Assembly: GCA_964236735.1 (NCBI GenBank)
Contig: CAXSFM010000006.1
Coordinates: 196,777 to 260,776 of the forward strand
Source: JAIVJG01 sp964236735
GTDB taxonomy: Bacteria; Acidobacteriota; Blastocatellia; Pyrinomonadales; Pyrinomonadaceae
Reading direction: 5' to 3'
Length of the DNA stretch: 64,000 bases
Both the position numbers and the translations under genes were made by a program. Within the stretch, counting starts at the first letter, position 1. Every line of letters begins with the position of its first letter. Below are positions 54,056 through 61,164 of this stretch, one piece after another. The notes under the pieces are model-generated. The model was not told where the DNA came from and ran no database searches. It saw nothing but the letters and a program-made list of their open reading frames with translations.

Positions 54056-55297
54056 TCAGGCGTTCCGGCCATGAAGTCTCTGGCGCGTGCAGAACGCTGG
54101 GTAAAAGTTTATCTCGCCGGTCAGATGCCGCGCGAGCAGCCTGGCCTGCACCTCGAAGATGCGCCGGTAGCTGATCGCGTAGCCGAAATGCGGGTGCGTG
54201 ACGAGCGTCGCCAACAAATCTTTCGCCAGCATCGCATAGACGAACGAAAGCAAAGCGTTGACGGGATCGCGCGGCGGCCGTCGGTTGCGCTTCGTGAAAT
54301 CGAAGCGCGCCCAAGGTTGGCTATCAGGCGGCGCAGAGACCTGCTCAACGTCTTCCTCTACGGAAGAAGATTCCTCTTCGAGCGGCTCGGTGTCATACCC
54401 GCGCCCGCCGTTCGTCTTGAACATCGAGGAGAATTTGGCGAAGTAATCGCGCGCCGCCGCGCCTTCGATGCCGAGCAGTTGTTCGAGTGACGCGGCGCGC
54501 TCGGCGTCGCGGCGCGCATATCCGAGACGCACTAAAGTCTCGCGCGGCAACTCGCGCGCGTTGCGGCGCAGGAGCGTGCGCGAGTTGCGAATCTTGCCGG
54601 AGACGATGGCGCGCGCGAGCCGCAGGCAGAATTCCCTGTCGTCGGCGGCCTTGAACTGGCGACGGCGCAACTCGATATTTTTGTGCGGCGGGGGAGTCGT
54701 GACTGCCGTCAGCCAACCGCCGTAAGACATGTGTATGACGGGCACGCCGCGCCCTGCAAGCTCGTGCAGAGCCTGCGCGGAAAGCTGCACGTTGCCGAAT
54801 AAGCAAAGCTGATTCGTCTCAAGCAAACGCGCACTGCTCACGGCCTTGCCCTTCTCGCGTATCTCCAGAACTTCGCCGCGCAAGCCGACGCTGTAACCCT
54901 GCCCCTGCACATACACCGCGAGCGCATCATCTCTCGCCGGAAACAAGCGACGCGGCTCTCCCTCCGCTTTCGTTGGAGAAGCCACTTCATCTTCCGCCGT
55001 CACTTCCTTATCAGAGAGACCTTCGGCTGTGGCCTCACGCAGCAGATTCGTCTCGTCCGGCAAACAGATGCCGACGAGCGAGCAGCGCGGGCACTTCGGC
55101 GAACGCGCGAGCGGCGGCGGAATCGTTCCTTCGACGGCGACGCGGCGCGCGTCCGCGATCAACTCCCGCGTCCGCGCCACGAGTTCATCCGTCAACTCGA
55201 CGCGCACGCGCTGGTTCGTCTCCGCGAAATAGAGCGCGCCCTCGACGCACTCGTAACCGTGCTCACGCAACAGCAACCCCTGCACGCAGACCTGCAC
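54056..55297 (-). pseudogene. cas1: Cas1 (C-terminal part of Cas4-Cas1 fusion) with catalytic region deleted
   Basis: 413 residues from the first ATG in this frame. The first ~75 residues are the C-terminal end of Cas4, including the Cys cluster CPRCSLVGIC. Cas1 begins near LFPARDDALAVYVQGQGYSV and includes the first catalytic Glu region (GIEGAAARDYFAKF) and DPVNALLSFVYAMLAKDLLA. The sequence then jumps to VTHPHFGYAISYRRIFEVQA, which in intact Cas1 lies about 75 residues later. The missing piece normally carries GxDPxxGxxH and the catalytic Asp (LDLMEEFRP), so metal-binding His and Asp are gone. The deletion is in frame, near 54205. Adaptation is probably dead. Confidence 0.85.
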
Positions 55298-55307
55298 GCG
55301 CTCCGGC

Positions 55308-55673
55308 TCATACGCGCCTTCTTCTAACGTCCGGCGGCGCGCCCCGCTTGTAATCCACAGGGATCACGCGCCCGTCGTCCGCCTCGATCACGTCCACCCG
55401 CGCCGTCACGCCGAGCGCGTCCGACCTAAGCAGCACCGAGCGCGCGTGCAGGCGCGGCATCTCGACTACCTTGTCAGGCACGGGCACGCGCCCCCGCTCC
55501 TCGTCCACGCGGCGATGCACGAATCGCCCGTCGAGCGTGTCCGCGCTATGCGCCCACTCGCCCTGCACATGTTCGAGATAAAACAGGCGCGGGCAATACG
55601 CAAACTCGTTAATCATCCGCGCCGGAACCTGCTTGACGCCCTCGAAAATTTCCTTCGTCTCATTCGACATCAT
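55308..55673 (-). pseudogene. cas4: Cas4 N-terminal part, frameshifted from Cas4-Cas1 fusion
   Basis: 121 residues. It contains the RecB-like nuclease core: the first iron-sulphur Cys in ARMINEFAYCPRLFYLEHVQ, RFVHRRVDEERGRV, VTARVDVIEADDGRVIPVDY and KRGAPPDV. After that the frame reads tandem rare Arg codons AGA-AGA-AGG-CGC-GTA-TGA and stops. Shifting by +1 at GTT-A restores EEGAYEPERVQVCVQGLLLR, which is the proper QxxxY continuation of Cas4 leading into Cas1. Fused Cas4-Cas1 is typical of type I-G. A single-base insertion is the simplest cause; ribosomal +1 shifting at the AGA-AGA-AGG run is possible. Confidence 0.85.
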
Positions 55674-55805
55674 TTCAGTCGCGCTCCTTTCACGCTACTT
55701 AAGCTAATGTCCACGACGAAGCAAAACCGGAAAGCCTGTGAGCAAAAATTTTCAGCGTGACCTGCGGCCAGCATCTTCCAGAGACATGCCGCACTCCACA
55801 TCAAC

Positions 55806-56258
55806 TCAATCACGCGCCGGCTCAAACAAGCCCAGACCGAAATGACATCCGAAGCCGAGAGCGAGCGGCGCACTTACTTCTTCCGCAAACTCGATTTCAA
55901 ATCCCGCGACGCCGTAGCCCGTCGAGCCGTTAAACCTTCGCGTCTCAAACTCAAGCCACCGCACAAGCGGACGCCCCTTCGCTTGATAGCCCAGCACCGG
56001 CTTGACCGAAATGACTTCCGGCAACCCTCGCACTCGCGCTTCACGTCGCAACTGCGCTTCCGGCTTATCACGTTCACGCGCGCCCTTCCCCGCCCCGCGC
56101 GTCGCAAATCGCGGCAGCACAAACGGTGTCACCGAACGCCACCGCCGCGATGATTGCAGAAGCGTGACGTTACTAAACTGCTGCTCATCTTTCGCGCCGA
56201 GACCAACAAGCGCCAGCCGCACATCGGGACGATAGCCGCGTCTGAAAATCTTCGACAA
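55806..56258 (-). pseudogene. csb2: C-terminal fragment of Csb2 (GSU0054 family, type I-G/I-U Cas5-Cas6-like)
   Basis: About 150 residues of an open frame with no ATG (the first available start is TTG). Recognised from DVRLALVGLG, SRRWRSVTPFVLPRFATRG, LRREARVRGLPEVISVKPV, RPLVRWLEFETRR and the closing PLALGFGCHFGLGLFEP, which follow the C-terminal pattern of Csb2. Intact Csb2 is roughly 500 residues, so two thirds is missing. Upstream the frame continues without a start and then decays; a 61-residue frame at 56273-56458 may be more of the same locus. Its presence, with fused Cas4-Cas1, points to an old type I-G system. Confidence 0.65.
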
Positions 56259-56500
56259 CCTGCCGAGCGCATCTACGTCCGCCCTCTCAAATCCGCGCGT
56301 TCGATGCTGATGGTGGCGGCTTGAGCCAGGAGCGTTTTGTAATCTAAACCCTGCGGCGCAACTCCGTAAGCATCATTGAGCGTTGCCAGACGACGCGAAA
56401 GATGGTTGACGAGGCGCGGGCAGTTCCGTCTCCGCACGCGCCTGTAAACGAAACTCATAACGTGACAATGTTAGTGAGGTGAAAGGCTCAAGCTTCAAGT

Positions 56501-56648
56501 TTAATTAAACCCCAGTCTTGGGTTGAACTCGGACTCCCAAAATAAAGGACTTACGGGCGTTGGTTTGCAGTCTTGGATTGACCTTGGTGCCGTAAGTCTT
56601 TTGAAATCAACAAATCTATTTTCCAACCCAAGACTGGGGTTAATTAAA
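56501..56648. mobile_element. MITE-like element with 9-bp target duplication
   Basis: The 130-bp core (56510-56639) is bounded by perfect 16-bp inverted repeats CCCCAGTCTTGGGTTG / CAACCCAAGACTGGGG. Direct 9-bp repeats TTAATTAAA lie immediately outside (56501-56509 and 56640-56648). Inside are a second inverted repeat GACTTACGG/CCGTAAGTC (56548-56556, 56590-56598) and a third, diverged copy of the end motif (GCAGTCTTGGATTG). No coding capacity. This fits a non-autonomous transposable element; the transposase family is not evident. Confidence 0.75.
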
Positions 56649-56874
56649 CCTCGCCTGAATGTATGTGAAACAGAGTAAAGTGTGTTTCACGGAATTGCTT
56701 GATAACTTTGTGAGTGAAAGAAGGTTTTCTCCTCAGATTTTGTCGCGACACAAAATTCTCACGTTTGCCGTAAGAGAATTTTGCAGTCCCGTTTCCCTAA
56801 TTGTTTCCATCGGCTTCAGGCGCGTGAGTGATCAGAAGAGTTCAACTCTCTAACATAGTTGAGCTTGAAAAAAA

Positions 56875-57066
56875 TGTGGCGGAGAGGGTGGGATTTGAAC
56901 CCACGGTGGAGTTTCCCCCACTCCGGTTTTCGAGTCCGCTTCGCCTTCTCTGCCCTACTTGTAAGACGTAAGAATTGCTAAGATTTCAAACAATCCGCAG
57001 CCGTCAAAGCATTGCTTATCCTAGCAATTCCCGTCATGTCATCACGCCAAATGCGCGCCAAGTTTG
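56875..57066 (-). repeat. tRNA-Ser(CGA)-like 3' fragment plus flank, copy B
   Basis: On the minus strand: anticodon loop CTCGAAA (anticodon CGA), a long variable arm, a perfect T-arm GTGGG-TTCAAAT-CCCAC, acceptor strand CCTCTCC, discriminator G and encoded CCA. The 5' acceptor half (GGAGAGG) is absent and the D-arm region is about 11 bases short, so it is a fragment, not an intact gene. About 115 bases on its 5' side match copy A (52889-53078). Better preserved than copy A, so it is probably the younger or reference-side copy. Confidence 0.7.
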
Positions 57067-57269
57067 AGGAGAGAAGGTCGGATAAACGAAAAGAAGTTTC
57101 AATATAGCGTGGCCGATGTTTACATCACTTCACCCTCTTCGGCGTTCGTTTGCGCCACGTTATTTACCTGCGGTAAATAGCGATCACGGTTGAAGGGCGG
57201 CTCGGAGTGTTCGGTCATCTCGCCAACAGCAAAGTCTGCTGACCAACGCTGCCGTGTCTCTTCGTCGGC

Positions 57270-57743
57270 CTAATATTTCAGATAGAGGTATGTGTCTTCC
57301 GTGCTGCCGCTGCCTGTGAGGTCTATGTGCCAGGCGGAGGACCCATCGAGCGGCATGTCTTTGACTTGTTCACGCAGGAGTTCGCGCCAGAGCAGCGCAT
57401 AGAGTTCGCGGTCGCTCAAGTGGTTGGTCTGGCTGAGGAAGACGCGCAGCCGGGCCAAAGCTTCAATCATCTCCCACAGTTTGGCCATCAGTCGCCGGTC
57501 GTCCATCGCCTCAGGAACTGGGAGTTCGACTTCTGCCTCTTCGAGTTGCCGGAAGTGCGTCGTCAGCGGCGCTTGCTCGTAGGCCGCCACGCTGTGCCAG
57601 AACTGCGCCGCCACTTCGGGCGGACAATCATCCGACATCCAAGTGAACTCCTCATCCACACTTGCTTCTCCGCCCTTTTGCTCGAACTCACTGTCCTGCG
57701 CTCCGTCGTTACTTTCGTCCGCGTCACTGTCGTCCATCGCCAT
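57270..57743 (-). CDS. hypothetical protein, probably truncated by an amber codon
   Basis: 157 residues, ATG with GAGAGG upstream. Very acidic N-terminal 35 residues, then a helical domain: CPPEVAAQFWHSVAAYEQAP, LMAKLWEMIEALARLRVFLS, HLSDRELYALLWRELLREQV, ending GSGSTEDTYLYLKY-TAG. The same frame continues past the stop for 49 codons (ADEETRQRWSADFAVGEMTE, then HSEPPFNRDRYLPQ) to a TAA at 57120-57122, and that part reads like genuine protein. A Tyr codon has probably mutated to TAG. I do not recognise a function. It is divergent from the next gene, 70 bases away. Confidence 0.6.
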   Translation of the reverse strand: MAMDDSDADESNDGAQDSEFEQKGGEASVDEEFTWMSDDCPPEVAAQFWHSVAAYEQAPLTTHFRQLEEAEVELPVPEAMDDRRLMAKLWEMIEALARLRVFLSQTNHLSDRELYALLWRELLREQVKDMPLDGSSAWHIDLTGSGSTEDTYLYLKY

Positions 57744-57813
57744 GCCGCCTCTCTTCCTTTGAACTTCGCCGGGGCATCTTAAGCGCGCGGGCGTTGCTGT
57801 ATAGTCGCCTTCG

Positions 57814-58161
57814 ATGGCTCAAGAAAGGATCGGACAGTTGCCGCCGCGCCATTGGTTTGCGCTCAACCCGCGCAAGGAGATGCGCTGCACACGGTGTCTG
57901 CGGTGTGAGAAGCCGACCCGCCCGCGCAAGTTCGCGCTGCTCATCGGCGTCGAAGACTACGGACTGATGGTGCTGGGCAAGACCTGTCGCTACTGCTCGG
58001 CCTGTGATTTCATCATCGCCCATCAGGACGAGTTGGAGGCGCTGCTGGCGGCGGGCTTTTCCACACACGAGCCGGAAGTGATCGGCAACGACTATTACGT
58101 CATCAGAACTGTGGAGCGGAAGACATGGCGCAAAGGGAGTCCCCATCGCCTCGACCGATGA
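57814..58161 (+). CDS. hypothetical protein with paired CxxC motifs, frameshifted near its end
   Basis: 115 residues starting MAQERIGQLPPRHWFALNPR. Two Cys pairs, CTRCLRC (about 25-31) and CRYCSAC (about 57-63), suggest a zinc ribbon. Near 58133-58140 (AAAGGGAGTCCCC) the frame changes: a one-base shift gives RKGVPIASTDELLRHVADLE and then FDLFYEPGGWYREE, running to a TAA at 58253-58255 inside the terminator stem. The extension looks like real protein, so the gene was probably about 146 residues. Function unknown; it may form a pair with the divergent gene at 57270-57743. Confidence 0.6.
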   Translation: MAQERIGQLPPRHWFALNPRKEMRCTRCLRCEKPTRPRKFALLIGVEDYGLMVLGKTCRYCSACDFIIAHQDELEALLAAGFSTHEPEVIGNDYYVIRTVERKTWRKGSPHRLDR

Positions 58162-58242
58162 ACTGCTCCGTCATGTGGCGGACCTCGAGAAGGAGTTCGA
58201 CCTATTTTATGAGCCGGGCGGCTGGTATCGCGAAGAGAGTGT

Positions 58243-58280
58243 GAGTAATGAGTAAAAGCTTTTCCCTTTACTCATTACTC
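58243..58280. terminator. bidirectional terminator between convergent genes
   Basis: GAGTAATGAGTAAA (58243-58256) pairs perfectly with TTTACTCATTACTC (58267-58280), leaving a 10-base loop AGCTTTTCCC. It lies between the ends of a plus-strand and a minus-strand gene and overlaps the TAA of the latter. Confidence 0.7.
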
Positions 58281-60143
58281 TCTTCGGAGGCAGTAGCCCA
58301 GCCGGTATAAAGCTTTGCGGAATTGCGCTTCGGACTCGGCTGGTATGACGAGGTGACGTTCACCGGCGCGCAGGCAGTGGCTTTTTATCCTCTCGTCGCC
58401 GGCGATCAGTTCGGCCAGCGCTGCGTCCGCGCATTCGACGAGGCGTGCCGCTCCGCGGTCGCGCATGAGGCGCGCGCGTCTTTCGGCGTCGGCGATGAAC
58501 CGCTCGACCGTTTCGGGCAGCGGCTGCTCGTCGCGCGCCTGTAGGAACTCTCGCAGCTCCGCGATCTGGTGCCCGTTCTCGACGGCCTCCATCGTCCTGG
58601 CCTGATTGAGATGCCACTGCGCGTCCGACGTTTTCTCGGCGTAAGCATCGAGCACGAGCATCTCGTCAGGCGACAGACGCTCCCCGGTGGCGACTATTTT
58701 CAGGCTCGGCAGCACGCTCAGCGAAGGCTTCGCGTCCAGAGGCGAGGGCACGTACTCAACTGCAAGGCCGAGGCAGTATGCGCCGAGCGGGTTGAGGCGG
58801 AAGTAGAGCAGGCCGTCGTAGCGGCTGAAGAAGTCGAGGTCGTCGGCACCCCACAGCTCCCTGTAGTCGTGGCGCGCGCCCGCTGGATGCACGTAGGCGA
58901 CATCTATCAGGCCAAGCGTCGCGGCGTACTCGAAAAGCAGGCAGAGCGCGTAGCGCCCTTGCAGGATGTGCCACTCGTGGTGGCCTTCGTAACCGAGGCT
59001 GCCGTACTCATGTTCCTCAATGTATAAGTCCCACGGCTCGCGCGTCACCTCAAAGTCGAAGCCCGTGGCCTGCATGAAGCGGAAGAAGTCGTCCGTCTTC
59101 ACCCATTCCCCGACAGGACACTCCGTGAGCGCCTCGGCGATCACCTTCCTTCTCCCTTCGACGGCGGTCAGCGTTCGCTTGCCGCCACCGGTCTGCCCCT
59201 TGATGATCTCTATGCGGCGCAGCTCATCTATGATTTTCGTCTTCAGCCAATGCTGCCAGGCCGTGCGGATGGTCTCAGCGGGAGGTGCGCCGAGGGCCTT
59301 GCGACCAGCGTTGGTCAGTTTCAGGTAGTTGCCGGACAACTCGGCCAGCCGCGCCGCCTGCAAGATGAGCGGCCAAGCGAACGCCCTGACGGGGCCGGCC
59401 TCCTCGTCGTCCCGTCTCCTCTTTTTGGACGGCTCGTCCGGCTGAGGATAAAAATCGCCGCCGTGCAAGAGCGACGCGATGAGCCTCGTCGCCGACGACG
59501 TGGGCCGCTGCGTCTTATCGCTGACCATGATCTTGCCCGTCTCGGCGAGCCGCAGCACGGTCTTCAAATCGGCCTGCGCGGCGCGCTCCATCTCGCCCCG
59601 CTCGATGGGAATCTGTTTGACTTTGACTTCCCTCTTTCGAGCGTCGTAGTCGAAGCTCTCCTCGCGCCAGTTGAAAAACTTCGGCAGCTCGCCCGCGACT
59701 TTAAGCGAGGCCGCTGTCGGTGCGGGCACAAACTCTTTGAGGCGCGCACGCAGGTCTTCCGGCATGTGATCGCGATGGATGAAGAGGCACAGCCGCGAAG
59801 GCTTTCGGCGGTAGTCGTACAAGTATCCGATATTGTTCCGGTTCGTTCCCCAGTCGGGCGAGCGCCCGTGCTTGGCCTTGAAGCGCTGCGCGTCGAAGCG
59901 TCCGTCCGGCGAGTGAATAGTCTCGGCCACCGCCGCCTGCTGCGGTTCGTCTAACCGCGACCACAGGTCGCGCAAGGATTCGCCTTCCATGTGGCTGTGG
60001 ATGAGCGCAACCAGCTCGCCCTTACGCGCTGGCTTTTCGGAGGCCGGCAGAAGCGCCAGGAGCTTCTTCAACTCCTCGACCGTATAGCCGTTCAAGGCCT
60101 CTGCGATGGAGGCGATGTTCTCTTCCTTCTGGCGGTAAGGCAT
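58275..60143 (-). CDS. conserved hypothetical protein, possibly helicase-associated
   Basis: 622 residues. It begins MPYRQKEENIASIAEALNGY, then a SAP-like helix pair VEELKKLLALLPASEKPARK-GELVALI, the LRDLWSRLDEPQQAAVAETI segment, a nuclear-signal-like basic patch (SKKRRRDDEE, about 240), and several winged-helix-like stretches. The C-terminus (LSVLPSLKIVATGERLSPDE, RHLVIPAESEAQFRKALYRL) resembles the XPB/Ssl2-type helicase-associated domains found beside helicase genes in other bacteria. No ATPase motif is present and no helicase gene is in view. Assignment is tentative. Confidence 0.5.
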   Translation of the reverse strand: MPYRQKEENIASIAEALNGYTVEELKKLLALLPASEKPARKGELVALIHSHMEGESLRDLWSRLDEPQQAAVAETIHSPDGRFDAQRFKAKHGRSPDWGTNRNNIGYLYDYRRKPSRLCLFIHRDHMPEDLRARLKEFVPAPTAASLKVAGELPKFFNWREESFDYDARKREVKVKQIPIERGEMERAAQADLKTVLRLAETGKIMVSDKTQRPTSSATRLIASLLHGGDFYPQPDEPSKKRRRDDEEAGPVRAFAWPLILQAARLAELSGNYLKLTNAGRKALGAPPAETIRTAWQHWLKTKIIDELRRIEIIKGQTGGGKRTLTAVEGRRKVIAEALTECPVGEWVKTDDFFRFMQATGFDFEVTREPWDLYIEEHEYGSLGYEGHHEWHILQGRYALCLLFEYAATLGLIDVAYVHPAGARHDYRELWGADDLDFFSRYDGLLYFRLNPLGAYCLGLAVEYVPSPLDAKPSLSVLPSLKIVATGERLSPDEMLVLDAYAEKTSDAQWHLNQARTMEAVENGHQIAELREFLQARDEQPLPETVERFIADAERRARLMRDRGAARLVECADAALAELIAGDERIKSHCLRAGERHLVIPAESEAQFRKALYRLGYCLRRE

Positions 60144-60224
60144 GCGGATTCAGGCTCTCCTGCGGTCTTAAAGATTGCGCGGCTATGATAAGCTTTTAGG
60201 GTCGCCAGTCTAAAGCGGCTACAA

Positions 60225-60805
60225 ATGCTCCGCCCCACGGAGTTTTTTTTCAAGTTTGACCACCTTGTTGACTCCTTGCCCTTCATGCTCGCCCAGCACG
60301 GACATTCTTACGGCGCACGGGTGGCGCGTGAAATTGCCGATGTCGGATATTGTGCGGCGAAGAAAACTCGCTTTCATGGCGTGCGCCTGCACTGTCTGGC
60401 ACAGCGCCGGACAGGCAGCTTACCGTTGCCTACGCAAATCTGGCTGTGCGGAGCCTCGCATCATGACTCAAAAGCCTTTCTCCAACAGCCCCCCACAGTC
60501 CCCACGACTGAACTCTTTGGCGATTTGGCTTACCCGACACCACAGATCATCTCTCAGTTGAAAGAACAGGAGACACGACTGAATGCACCACAGAAAAACC
60601 GAAGGGTGGCGAACTAACCGCCGCTCAAAACTATTACAACCGCTTGGTGCGTCGCATCCGTCAATCCATTGAGAGTTTGTTCAACTGGGTACAGAAGAAA
60701 ACACACATTCAAAGAGCCAGTAAAGTGCGCTCAACTGATGCGCTGATGGTGCATTGCTGGGGAAAACTTGCAGTCGCTTTCTTTCTCCTCGTTTTCAACT
60801 ACTGA
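60225..60805 (+). pseudogene. IS982-family transposase remnant
   Basis: A DDE transposase fragment lacking its N-terminal ~110 residues. First frame: VDSLPFMLAQHGHSYGARVA (first catalytic Asp), DVGYCAAKKTRFHGVRLHCL and TELFGDLAYPTPQIISQLKE (second Asp region). A frameshift in a run of five A near 60594 moves to the frame that reads AAQNYYNRLVRRIRQSIESL, FNWVQKKTHIQRASKVRSTD and GKLAVAFFLLVFNY to the stop, which is the IS982 C-terminus with the final Glu region. No inverted ends were identified. Not functional. Confidence 0.75.
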
Positions 60806-61164
60806 TTCGCATACTGACTTAACGTAACGTAATCATTGCCTCGTAACGTCCAATCAGGATAGTGGATTTTGTAGGGAGTCTCCGCGCCGTGGCAACTGAA
60901 TTCTTGACAAATTAAACGCCATAATAAATATTGCTTCTGGACAAACACATTCCCTCATCGGCACTACCGGCCTTCCGGTTAGGCGGATTCTTCTTTTGAG
61001 ACTCATGTTCCTTTAATTCAGCGCCTCGGCGTCACGCACATTGTTGTCGGCGTTGCTGCCACTTGCACAAATCTTAATCCCCCAACTTACGCCGAGATGA
61101 GTACAAGGAATGTCGGAGAAAGTGTAGCTACTGTTGAATCAACCGCGAGTATAAAGAAAACACT
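60806..61164. other. intergenic region, possible sigma-70 promoter
   Basis: About 360 bases, lower in GC than its surroundings, between the transposase remnant and the large gene. A plus-strand TTGACA (60904-60909) with a 17-base spacer and AATATT (60927-60932) is a candidate promoter for the large gene 230 bases further on. Nothing else is recognisable. Confidence 0.35.

Noticed and set aside
56659..56853. 64-residue plus-strand reading frame
   Set aside because: No ribosome site and no protein-like pattern; it includes a 10-bp inverted repeat CAAAATTCTC/GAGAATTTTG.
56875..56960. Intact tRNA-Ser gene
   Set aside because: T-arm, variable arm and CCA end are good, but the 5' acceptor strand is missing and the D-arm region is too short to fold.
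57270..57272. Recoding of TAG (pyrrolysine or read-through) in the hypothetical gene
   Set aside because: Only one such case and neighbouring genes carry other lesions, so a nonsense mutation is simpler.
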